Notes under the pieces: model-generated
Told to the model about the DNA's origin: nothing
The model's database searches: none
The model's input: the letters and a program-made list of their open reading frames with translations, nothing else
Shown: positions 1-5,620 of the stretch, piece by piece
Layout of the letters: every line of letters starts with the position of its first letter
How positions within the stretch are numbered: the stretch's first letter is position 1
Assembly (NCBI GenBank): GCA_964544285.1
Contig: CAZJAQ010000062.1
Span: 1 to 7,126, forward strand
Direction of reading: 5' to 3'
Length of the DNA stretch: 7,126 bases
Source: CAYGVX01 sp964544285
Lineage (GTDB): Archaea; Thermoproteota; Bathyarchaeia; Bathyarchaeales; SOJC01
Made by a program: the position numbers and the translations under genes

Positions 1-105
1 TAAGCGAAGACTCCGAGAAATCATAAGCCCCTAAAGGTAGGAGTAGCCCTAATTGCGAACGTAGGCAATCAGCCAACACTGTGGGATGAGAAATTGCCAG
101 GCATA

Positions 106-1449
106 ATGAACGTCAGAAAAGAAGACATCGACAGTTCCGAGAAATGCAGAAACTACACTGTAAGCGTTGTTGAATGCGGCAAAATAGGCGTGCCCTATGC
201 TTGCCTCTTTGCAGATGCCGGGTTCAAGGTAATAGGCGTAAACACAGACCCCCACATGTTGAAATTGCTGAAAAGCCAACCCCCATTCCTAAAAGACAAC
301 GCCCGACGAGCATTGGAAAAACATGCACAAGAGGGGTTTTTCACCGCGTCTTCTGACATAAGAAAAGCAGCTTCTGAAAGCGACATAATCGTCATCGCAA
401 CGCAAACAACAATCGACCAAAGGAAGAAACCAGACTACTCATCGCTGGAAAAAACATGCAGAGAAGTGGGGATGGGTCTGAAAAAAGACTCTCTCGTTCT
501 CTTCGTCAGCACAACAGGACCGGGAATCGTCGAAGGCCCCATGCGTGAAGCCTTGGAAAAAGCGTCTGGTTTAAGGGCTGGCACAGACTTCGGGCTAGCA
601 TCCAGCCCCCTCCAAACAAATTCGTTGGAAAACCATGTTTCAAGAGTCGTGGGCGCCGTCAATGAACCGAGCCTCAGAACAGCAAGCCTCATCTTGAACA
701 CAGCAACAAAGCAAGACGTCGTAGAAGTTAGGAACATAAAAACTGCTGAGGCAATCAGCCTCTTCCAGAACGTAAACAGCGAGGTCAATCAAGCTTTAGC
801 GAATGAACTTGCCTTCTTGTGTGAAAGGCTCAAGATAGATTTTAAGGAAATGTTAAAACTCTTCAGTAAAAATAAAACGTTCCATTTTCCATCGACAGGC
901 GTAATGGATGGTTCAGCTCGTAAAGACTTCTACCTACTCCTAGAAGAGGCTGAAAACGTAAACTTGAACCTTCGCTTGACACCCTTGGCTAGAAAGATAA
1001 ACGACGAAATCGCCGAACACACTTTTCGCTTGGTAAAGGATGCGCTGAAAGTCTGTGGCAAGACAGTGAGCAGAGCAAAGGTTTCAGTACTGGGGGTTTC
1101 TCGACGCCCAGACGCCAAAGAACCACCTGGGACTCTGACAAAGAGCATCCTTAACCTTCTCAAGAAGAAAGTACGAGTAGTCCAAGCATACGACCCATTT
1201 TTTACAAAAAAGGAGTTAACAGAGCTCGGCTTCGAAGCCGAGAAATTATCAAAAGTCGTTGAAAAAACGGACTGCCTCGTCATTCTAGCAGGGCATTCAA
1301 AATTTGAACGGTTAAACCTCAAAAAAGTGAGGCTTTTGGCGAAAAAATCGCCCGCTATAGTGGACATTAGCTACGTGATAGACCCGTTAAAGGCAGAAAG
1401 ATGCGGGTTTGTGTACCGAGGCTTGGGAAGAGGAGTTTGGACAAAATGA
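106..1449 (+). CDS. Nucleotide-sugar dehydrogenase homologue (UDP-ManNAc/UDP-Glc dehydrogenase family), probable pseudoenzyme
   Basis: 447 aa, full length for the UDP-glucose/UDP-ManNAc dehydrogenase family: N-terminal NAD-binding Rossmann domain (about 17-190), central helical dimerisation region (about 205-300) and C-terminal UDP-binding domain (about 325-447, with GVSRRPDAKEPPGTL and YDPFF). Active members oxidise the C6 hydroxyl of a UDP-sugar to a uronic acid with two NAD+. Here key residues are altered: the dinucleotide motif reads VECGKIG, with Glu23 replacing the first Gly; Asn46 replaces the usual acidic residue after strand beta-2; the Lys of EAxKLxEN is Ser222-4 = Ser218; the GGHCxPxD region reads MDGSARKD with no Cys; the C-terminal Arg of the DxR-like loop is Pro. 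The frame has no internal stop, so it is translated. ATG 106 is chosen because it matches the usual short lead before the Rossmann strand; TTG 94 is an in-frame alternative. It is coupled to the next gene by an ATGA overlap. Family assignment is secure; loss of activity is inference, and some changes may be shared by an archaeal subclade. Confidence 0.87.
   Translation: MNVRKEDIDSSEKCRNYTVSVVECGKIGVPYACLFADAGFKVIGVNTDPHMLKLLKSQPPFLKDNARRALEKHAQEGFFTASSDIRKAASESDIIVIATQTTIDQRKKPDYSSLEKTCREVGMGLKKDSLVLFVSTTGPGIVEGPMREALEKASGLRAGTDFGLASSPLQTNSLENHVSRVVGAVNEPSLRTASLILNTATKQDVVEVRNIKTAEAISLFQNVNSEVNQALANELAFLCERLKIDFKEMLKLFSKNKTFHFPSTGVMDGSARKDFYLLLEEAENVNLNLRLTPLARKINDEIAEHTFRLVKDALKVCGKTVSRAKVSVLGVSRRPDAKEPPGTLTKSILNLLKKKVRVVQAYDPFFTKKELTELGFEAEKLSKVVEKTDCLVILAGHSKFERLNLKKVRLLAKKSPAIVDISYVIDPLKAERCGFVYRGLGRGVWTK
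1225..1242. repeat. 18-base perfect palindrome inside the dehydrogenase homologue
   Basis: The sequence CTCGGCTTCGAAGCCGAG equals its own reverse complement and encodes LGFEAE within the C-terminal domain. As RNA it could fold into a stem of up to 7 pairs around a 4-base loop. No role is known; it may be coincidence of codon choice or a dimeric-protein site. Confidence 0.6.
1430..1435 (+). promoter_or_regulatory. Ribosome binding site for the Gfo/Idh/MocA gene
   Basis: GAGGAG lies 10 bases before ATG 1446, inside the end of the upstream gene. It decides the start: an in-frame ATG at 1401 would add 15 residues ahead of the Rossmann strand and has no such site at a proper distance. With the 4-base ATGA overlap this implies translational coupling. 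Confidence 0.65.
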
Positions 1450-2405
1450 GTAAGCTTGGTGTGGCAGTCATCGGCGTGGGATTCTGGGGAAAGAACCACG
1501 TGCGTGTGTTCAGCGAACTCTCAGAGACTGAACTCGTGGCAGTTTGCGATGTAGATGTAGAAAAGGCGAAAACAATCGGGGAGCCGTATGGTGTCGAAGT
1601 ATACAGTGACAGCCGACGACTGCTGAGACGAAAAGACGTTGAAGCGGTTAGCATCTGCACTTGGACAACGACGCACGCAGCTGAAGCTATGAGAGCGTTG
1701 AAAGCGGGAAAACACGTGTTGGTTGAGAAACCCTTAGCCAGCACGATCAGAGAAGCGAGAAGAATCGTGCGTTTCGCAGAACAGAGAGACAGGCGTCTGA
1801 TGGTGGGTTTCATAGAGAGGTTCAACCCAAGCATCCAACGGGCTAAGAACATGCTGAAAAAGGGGGAAATCGGTGAGCTGGTCTCTGCCACTGCAAAACG
1901 GGTTTCCCAATGGCCTGAAAGAATCGGCGACGTAGGGGTTGTGAAAGACTATGCGATTCACGAGATAGACATAATGCGGAAAATCTTCGAAGAAGACCCA
2001 ACAACGGTCTATGCGAGAGTAGGGAACCTCAAGCACACGAAGTTCGAAGACTACGCCCAAATAATGCTCACGTTTAAACGGGGAAAAACAGCCTTTATCG
2101 AAGCTAATTGGCTTACACCCGACAGGATTAGAAATCTGACGCTCACGGGCAGCGACGCCATAATGTCGCTTGATTATCTCACTCAAGAAATCACGATAGA
2201 AAGCTCAGATAAGACGCTGAAGCCGAGGTACGAGTGGAAAGAACCACTGAAGCTAGAGCTTCAACATTTTGCGAAATGCATAATCGAGGATAAGGAGCCC
2301 GAGGTCACAGGCGTCGACGGGCTAAAAGCCTTGGTAATCGCTGAGGCTGCCATAAAGTCCTCTGAAAAGGGCAGTTCGATAAAGCTAAAGCTAAACAAAA
2401 CGTGA
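1446..2405 (+). CDS. Gfo/Idh/MocA family NAD(P)-dependent oxidoreductase, WbpB-like
   Basis: 319 aa, typical of the family. The N-terminal Rossmann fold opens with VAVIGVGFWGKNH (GxGxxG at Gly10-Gly15) and an acidic Asp35 after strand beta-2, fitting NAD(H). The family EKP motif is Glu94-Lys95-Pro96, and the C-terminal alpha/beta domain carries the Lys167-Asp168...His172...Asp175 catalytic set (VKDYAIHEID). All expected catalytic residues are present, unlike the neighbour upstream. Family members oxidise or reduce a sugar ring carbon with bound cofactor. WbpB-type enzymes oxidise C3 of UDP-GlcNAc uronic acid, the product of a WbpA-type dehydrogenase, and the pairing with a dehydrogenase homologue suggests that pathway; the exact substrate is inference. 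The gene is cytosolic with no membrane segment. It ends one base from the oppositely oriented Trm112 gene. Confidence 0.9.
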   Translation: MSKLGVAVIGVGFWGKNHVRVFSELSETELVAVCDVDVEKAKTIGEPYGVEVYSDSRRLLRRKDVEAVSICTWTTTHAAEAMRALKAGKHVLVEKPLASTIREARRIVRFAEQRDRRLMVGFIERFNPSIQRAKNMLKKGEIGELVSATAKRVSQWPERIGDVGVVKDYAIHEIDIMRKIFEEDPTTVYARVGNLKHTKFEDYAQIMLTFKRGKTAFIEANWLTPDRIRNLTLTGSDAIMSLDYLTQEITIESSDKTLKPRYEWKEPLKLELQHFAKCIIEDKEPEVTGVDGLKALVIAEAAIKSSEKGSSIKLKLNKT

Positions 2406-2406
2406 C

Positions 2407-2697
2407 TTAGCCTTTCTTCCTGGCTTTTGCTTTTAGGTTGAAGGGTTTACCTTCCGAGAGGATTTTTTCGGGAATTCTGCTTCTCCACTTTTCAAAGAAG
2501 GGGAGTTCATCTTTTTCGTCGCGAAGTTCGTCGGGCAGCATCTCAGGAATCTCGTCACGAATGGGGTACCAGCGTAGACATTTTGGACAGATGATTAATC
2601 CCTCAACGATTTCCTCTTTCTCCTCAAAAACATGAAGCTCGAGGGGATGATACTTATCGATGGGGCAAGCCAGAATGTCCATCAACTTTTTCTTCAT
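2407..2697 (-). CDS. trm112: Trm112-like zinc-knuckle methyltransferase activator
   Basis: 96 aa. The order of elements is that of archaeal Trm112: a short amphipathic start, LACPID (Cys11, Asp14), a charged middle, then LIICPKCLRWYPIRDEIPEMLPDELR (Cys37, Cys40) and a Lys-rich tail. Trm112 is a small obligate partner that stabilises SAM-dependent methyltransferases acting on tRNA, rRNA or release factor in eukaryotes and haloarchaea. Three Cys remain and Asp14 takes the position of the fourth metal ligand, a variant I recall from archaeal members. No methyltransferase lies next to it, so its partners are encoded elsewhere. ATG at 2697 is preferred over an in-frame GTG at 2718 because GAGGAG sits 9 bases upstream and because the likely transcription start falls inside the longer version. 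It converges with the oxidoreductase gene with one base between stops. Confidence 0.88.
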   Translation of the reverse strand: MKKKLMDILACPIDKYHPLELHVFEEKEEIVEGLIICPKCLRWYPIRDEIPEMLPDELRDEKDELPFFEKWRSRIPEKILSEGKPFNLKAKARKKG

Positions 2698-2706
2698 CCA
2701 AAACGT

Positions 2707-2712
2707 CTCCTC
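2707..2712 (-). promoter_or_regulatory. Ribosome binding site for trm112
   Basis: On the minus strand GAGGAG precedes ATG 2697 with 9 bases of spacing. It supports the shorter protein rather than the GTG at 2718, which would place this site inside the coding region. Confidence 0.6.
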
Positions 2713-2734
2713 GCACACATTTTTCCTAAGGGTT

Positions 2735-2744
2735 TACTTAAAAG
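2735..2744 (-). promoter_or_regulatory. Putative TATA box for trm112
   Basis: The minus strand reads CTTTTAAGTA here. Archaeal TATA boxes lie about 25 bases before the transcription start, which would put the start near 2715 and give a leader of roughly 15-20 bases that still includes the GAGGAG site. This is a motif match only. Confidence 0.4.
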
Positions 2745-2776
2745 ACTTGCGTAAAAGCTCAACCAAGCATGAAAAC

Positions 2777-2795
2777 ATAGCCCCAGCTATTTTTT
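2777..2795 (+). other. Small hairpin followed by a T6 run in the trm112/polB divergent region
   Basis: ATAGC and GCTAT pair around the loop CCCA and run straight into six T residues (2790-2795). It has the shape of a weak terminator but lies downstream of no plus-strand gene in the window; it sits about 60-80 bases before the polymerase start, so it could act in its leader or be chance. The rest of the gap between the two genes (2698-2857) holds no gene that I can support and no convincing plus-strand TATA box. Confidence 0.3.
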
Positions 2796-2857
2796 GCCAT
2801 GCAGAGCCTTTCAATAAGAGTTTTTACTGAGAGCCCTCTAGACATCTATTGAACAAG

Positions 2858-4762
2858 ATGCTGTTCCTCTGGAACGTAAGTTTCACGGATACTAGCCGCG
2901 AGGTTAAACTCGAGTTCTACGACTCCTCTAGCGGAGAACTCCGAAAATTCAGCGTCAGCAATTATAGACCCTACTTTTTTGTGGTTTATCCGTTGTCTAA
3001 GGACGAAGAAGAAGCTGTGGCGAGCTTTCAGGGCGAAATAGAGCTTGTGAGAAAGCAAAACTTGTTCACCGAAGAAGTGATGCAGCTCGTGAAGGTTAAG
3101 GCTTGGACTCCTGCATTCCTAAAGAAGTTAGCAAGGCAGTTTAGGAACGTTTGGGAAAGCGAAATCGATTACGGGCGAAGCTACATCTACGACAGTGGCT
3201 TGGTTTTCGGCGCTCCTTACACTCAAAAGGGAAACGACTTCGTTATGGTTAACGATGTTCAACAAGACTTGAAACGGAAGTTTGAGTCAGCCTTCATACA
3301 AGAAAAGAAGGCAACTCCAGTCAAGTATTCACAGATTGAAGAATGGTTCAACCTCTGCCACAAACCAGTTCCAAGCATCAGCATGGATTTGTTAGGCGAC
3401 AAGAAAAGACATGAAGATGCAACAGAGCAGGTTTATCTGGCTTTCTTGCTTGCGAGAATAGCTAACATACCTGTCCCAGAAGCCTACACCAGCAGAAGAG
3501 TCAGCGACTGGATAAAGTCTATGATTTACACGCACCTTCGCAAGAATAACATCATTGTTCCTACTTCTAAAGAGCTGCGGAGAGGCTACGAAACTCACGC
3601 AGTTCCGGGAGCCCTCACAATCGAGCCTGAAGCTGGAATATATTTCAACACCGTCGTCTGCGACTTTGAGAGTCTGTATCCAAGCTGCATAGACAGCTAC
3701 AACCTTTCCTACGAGACAGTCGACTGTTCTCACGAAGAATGCAAAGTCAATAAGATTTCCGAGATAGAGCATCATGTCTGCACGAAACGGAAAGGATTCT
3801 ACTCTTTACTGATAGGGGCGTTGAAAGACCTTAGAATTCGCTGGTTTAAACCCATGTCCAACAACGCTTCCCTTTCAGAAGAAGAGAGACGTTTAGCTAA
3901 GGCAGCCTCGAGACTTCTCAAGCTGATAAGCGTTTCCAGCTACGGAGTGACCGTTCGAATTCACGGAGTTGCGTGTCCACCCCTAGCCGAGTCCATAACG
4001 GGCTACGGTCGATGGGCATTGCAGACCACGTGGGAGATTGCGAAACAGAATGAGATGCATCCAACCTACGGCGACACCGACTCTATCTTCCTAGACAACC
4101 CAACGCCAATGCAGGTGCAAACTCTGATTGACACGGTTAAGAAGCAGTTGAACCTTGATTTGGCGATAGAAAAGCAGTATACTCTCTGCGTGTTGCCCAA
4201 GGCTAAAAAAGCGTATTTCGGCATAACACTGGACGGGACGCCAGACCTAAAGGGTTTAACGGCGATAAAATCCAATGCACCAAGGTTCATTCAACAGGTT
4301 TTCCGCGACTGCGTTGAGGTGCTTAGCCACGTTAGAAACATGGAGCAGTATGTTTCGGCTAAGAAGGAGATAGTCGCCGCTGTTAACGAGGCGATAAAGA
4401 CACTTCGGGAACGTCGAGTGGACCTCGAAGACCTCGTGTATTCTGTGCAACTATACTACGACCCAAACGAAAGAGGCAGCGCTGCGAATATTATGCCCCA
4501 GCCTTACCAGTGTGCCTTGCAGCTCATGGACGCTGGTGAAAAGTTGAGCCGTCGCGACGCTGTTCATTTCATCAAGGTTAAACCCTTCAACTACAAGGGC
4601 AAGACGTTTACAGTGAAGCCAGTTAGCCATGTGAGAAATTTGGCTGAGATTAACGTGGAAGATTACATTCGAAACCTAACAACCGCTCTTGAACAAACCT
4701 TCGAGCCTATGAATATAAAGTTGGAGAAAGAAGTAAAACTAACTGACTGGTTTAAGGCTTAG
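2858..4762 (+). CDS. polB: Family-B DNA polymerase with the 3'-5' exonuclease domain deleted
   Basis: 634 aa from ATG 2858 (TTG 2849 is an alternative). Domain order: N-terminal domain (1-170, including NYRPYFFVV), a vestige of Exo I at about 173-180 (SISMDLLG), immediately an Exo III-like stretch (HEDA, Asp187), then the palm and fingers: TSRRVSDWIKSMIY near 211-224, motif A DFESLYPS at 269-276, motif B KLISVSSYG at 355-363, motif C YGDTDS at 404-409, and the KxY element KKAY at 450-453. Asp269, Asp406 and Asp408 should bind the two catalytic metals, so nucleotide transfer looks possible. Family members are usually about 770 aa or more; roughly 165 residues of exonuclease are missing between Exo I and Exo III, so proofreading should be absent. 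Motif B has Val359 where Asn is usual. Cys290, His292, Cys295, His305/306 and Cys308 may form a metal or disulfide site. The tail EVKLTDWF resembles a PCNA-interacting box. It overlaps lplA tail-to-tail by 11 bases. It may be a PolB2-like paralogue or an exo-less repair or bypass polymerase. Confidence 0.92.
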   Translation: MLFLWNVSFTDTSREVKLEFYDSSSGELRKFSVSNYRPYFFVVYPLSKDEEEAVASFQGEIELVRKQNLFTEEVMQLVKVKAWTPAFLKKLARQFRNVWESEIDYGRSYIYDSGLVFGAPYTQKGNDFVMVNDVQQDLKRKFESAFIQEKKATPVKYSQIEEWFNLCHKPVPSISMDLLGDKKRHEDATEQVYLAFLLARIANIPVPEAYTSRRVSDWIKSMIYTHLRKNNIIVPTSKELRRGYETHAVPGALTIEPEAGIYFNTVVCDFESLYPSCIDSYNLSYETVDCSHEECKVNKISEIEHHVCTKRKGFYSLLIGALKDLRIRWFKPMSNNASLSEEERRLAKAASRLLKLISVSSYGVTVRIHGVACPPLAESITGYGRWALQTTWEIAKQNEMHPTYGDTDSIFLDNPTPMQVQTLIDTVKKQLNLDLAIEKQYTLCVLPKAKKAYFGITLDGTPDLKGLTAIKSNAPRFIQQVFRDCVEVLSHVRNMEQYVSAKKEIVAAVNEAIKTLRERRVDLEDLVYSVQLYYDPNERGSAANIMPQPYQCALQLMDAGEKLSRRDAVHFIKVKPFNYKGKTFTVKPVSHVRNLAEINVEDYIRNLTTALEQTFEPMNIKLEKEVKLTDWFKA

Positions 4763-5546
4763 GCTGCTTGCCTTCAAAATTCCACTCGCGAGTCGCAAAT
4801 TTTTCCTCTTCTAATTTCTCTGCTAGATCAAGCTCAAACCCAGTCAAGCTTCCTTCTTCTAGCTGAATGTTGAGAGCTTTCTCAAACCCCTCCACTAAGG
4901 CTGAGTGGACTTGGTCGATTAGCACTTGACCACCCAGCTCGTCGGCAACAGACGTAATCTTTCTCTCAGCGATGCTCAAAAAGTCCACACAAGCATCCTT
5001 CAAAGGAGGCTTAAGAAACGTGAACATCTTCGCTAAATCAACCCTTATCAGGAAGGTTCCGTGCTGCAGAATCACGCCTTTCTTGTTTGCCTGAGCGCTT
5101 CCAGAAATCTTCCGCCCCTTGACGATTATGTTAGGGCACTGTTTAACGTTACCCGTGTTGTATTCAGCGTCTACGCCTAGAATGCGGGCGGCTTCAATCA
5201 GCCCGTCGTAAATGCGGCTATAAGCCTCTGCGATGTCGTCTGTTCCTAAATCCTGCCGCCTGACGATGACGCTGTAGGTAATCTCATCTTCTGAGTCGTG
5301 GTAGACTGCACCGCCCCCCGACACACGCCTAACAACATCGACGCCATGAACACTGCAGTTTTCCAATTGTACTTCGTTGTGAACGTTCTGAAAACGTCCA
5401 ATAGACACGGCTGATGGTCGCCAACGATAGAAGCGCAGAGTGTTGAGTGCCTTTCCTTCGATTCTCGCTCGCAGTATGGCTTCGTCAACCGCCATGTTAA
5501 CGAAGGCGTTGTGCGTTTCGGGTTTTAGTAAGCGCCAAAGAGACAT
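4752..5546 (-). CDS. lplA: Lipoate-protein ligase A, N-terminal catalytic module
   Basis: 264 aa of the biotin/lipoate A/B ligase fold. It attaches lipoate through lipoyl-AMP to a lysine of lipoyl-domain proteins such as GcvH or 2-oxoacid dehydrogenase E2. Visible motifs: NMAVDEAIL (17-25), RRVSGGGAVYHD (73-84, the lipoyl-AMP binding loop), and VKGRKISGSAQ (142-152) whose Lys146 matches the conserved lysine of LplA enzymes, then LQHGT (160-164). The length stops short of the C-terminal adenylation domain of the 337-aa E. coli LplA and matches archaeal bipartite ligases such as Thermoplasma LplA, which need a separate LplB. No lplB is in the window. A LipM-type octanoyltransferase is less likely because the cysteine of that family is not at the expected distance. 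The start ATG has GGAG 12 bases upstream (5559-5562), and a TATA-like box lies farther upstream. Confidence 0.9.
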   Translation of the reverse strand: MSLWRLLKPETHNAFVNMAVDEAILRARIEGKALNTLRFYRWRPSAVSIGRFQNVHNEVQLENCSVHGVDVVRRVSGGGAVYHDSEDEITYSVIVRRQDLGTDDIAEAYSRIYDGLIEAARILGVDAEYNTGNVKQCPNIIVKGRKISGSAQANKKGVILQHGTFLIRVDLAKMFTFLKPPLKDACVDFLSIAERKITSVADELGGQVLIDQVHSALVEGFEKALNIQLEEGSLTGFELDLAEKLEEEKFATREWNFEGKQPKP

Positions 5547-5579
5547 TTTTGCAGCCGACTCCTTCGTGTTTTAGCGATG

Positions 5580-5587
5580 AATATAAA
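5580..5587 (-). promoter_or_regulatory. TATA box for lplA in a shared divergent promoter
   Basis: The minus strand reads TTTATATT, close to the archaeal consensus TTTATATA. A start about 25 bases downstream falls near 5555-5562, leaving a leader of about 10-16 bases before ATG 5546. The same A/T-rich block reads ATATAAAT on the plus strand and could also serve the divergent JAMM gene. Confidence 0.5.
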
Positions 5588-5593
5588 TGCGGA

Positions 5594-5600
5594 TTAAGTA
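5594..5600 (+). promoter_or_regulatory. Possible TATA element for the JAMM-glycosylase operon
   Basis: TTAAGTA is centred about 24 bases before ATG 5621, the spacing expected of a leaderless archaeal transcript. No ribosome binding site is visible before ATG 5621, consistent with leaderless translation. The stronger plus-strand ATATAAAT at 5581-5588 is the alternative and would give a leader of about 10 bases. Confidence 0.35.
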
Positions 5601-5620
5601 TTTTGGTTTGCTGATTCGTG

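Noticed and set aside
435..1367. Long minus-strand open frames opposite the dehydrogenase homologue
   Set aside because: They are antisense to a clear family member, show no recognisable motifs, and have low-complexity Ser/Phe/Arg-rich translations typical of shadow frames.
1401..1445. Earlier ATG at 1401 as the start of the Gfo/Idh/MocA protein
   Set aside because: It would add 15 residues before the Rossmann strand; ATG 1446 has GAGGAG at good spacing and the common ATGA overlap.
1367..2186. Minus-strand open frames opposite the Gfo/Idh/MocA gene
   Set aside because: The plus-strand frame carries GxGxxG, EKP and KD...HxxD motifs; the antisense frames carry none and lack ribosome binding sites.
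2698..2718. GTG at 2718 as the start of Trm112
   Set aside because: The ribosome binding site for ATG 2697 lies inside that extension, and the family begins close to the MDILACP motif.
2766..2802. GCATG ... CATGC inverted pair in the trm112/polB gap
   Set aside because: The arms are only 5 bases and about 25-30 bases apart; this is not distinguishable from chance.
4784..4793. Perfect 10-base palindrome ACTCGCGAGT followed by a T-rich stretch, as a polymerase terminator
   Set aside because: It lies within lplA coding sequence, has no loop, and a 10-base palindrome is expected by chance in a window of this size.
5086..5140. LplA as a LipM-type octanoyltransferase
   Set aside because: The only nearby cysteine (Cys137) is 9 residues before Lys146, not at the longer spacing I recall for LipM, while the LplA motifs fit well.
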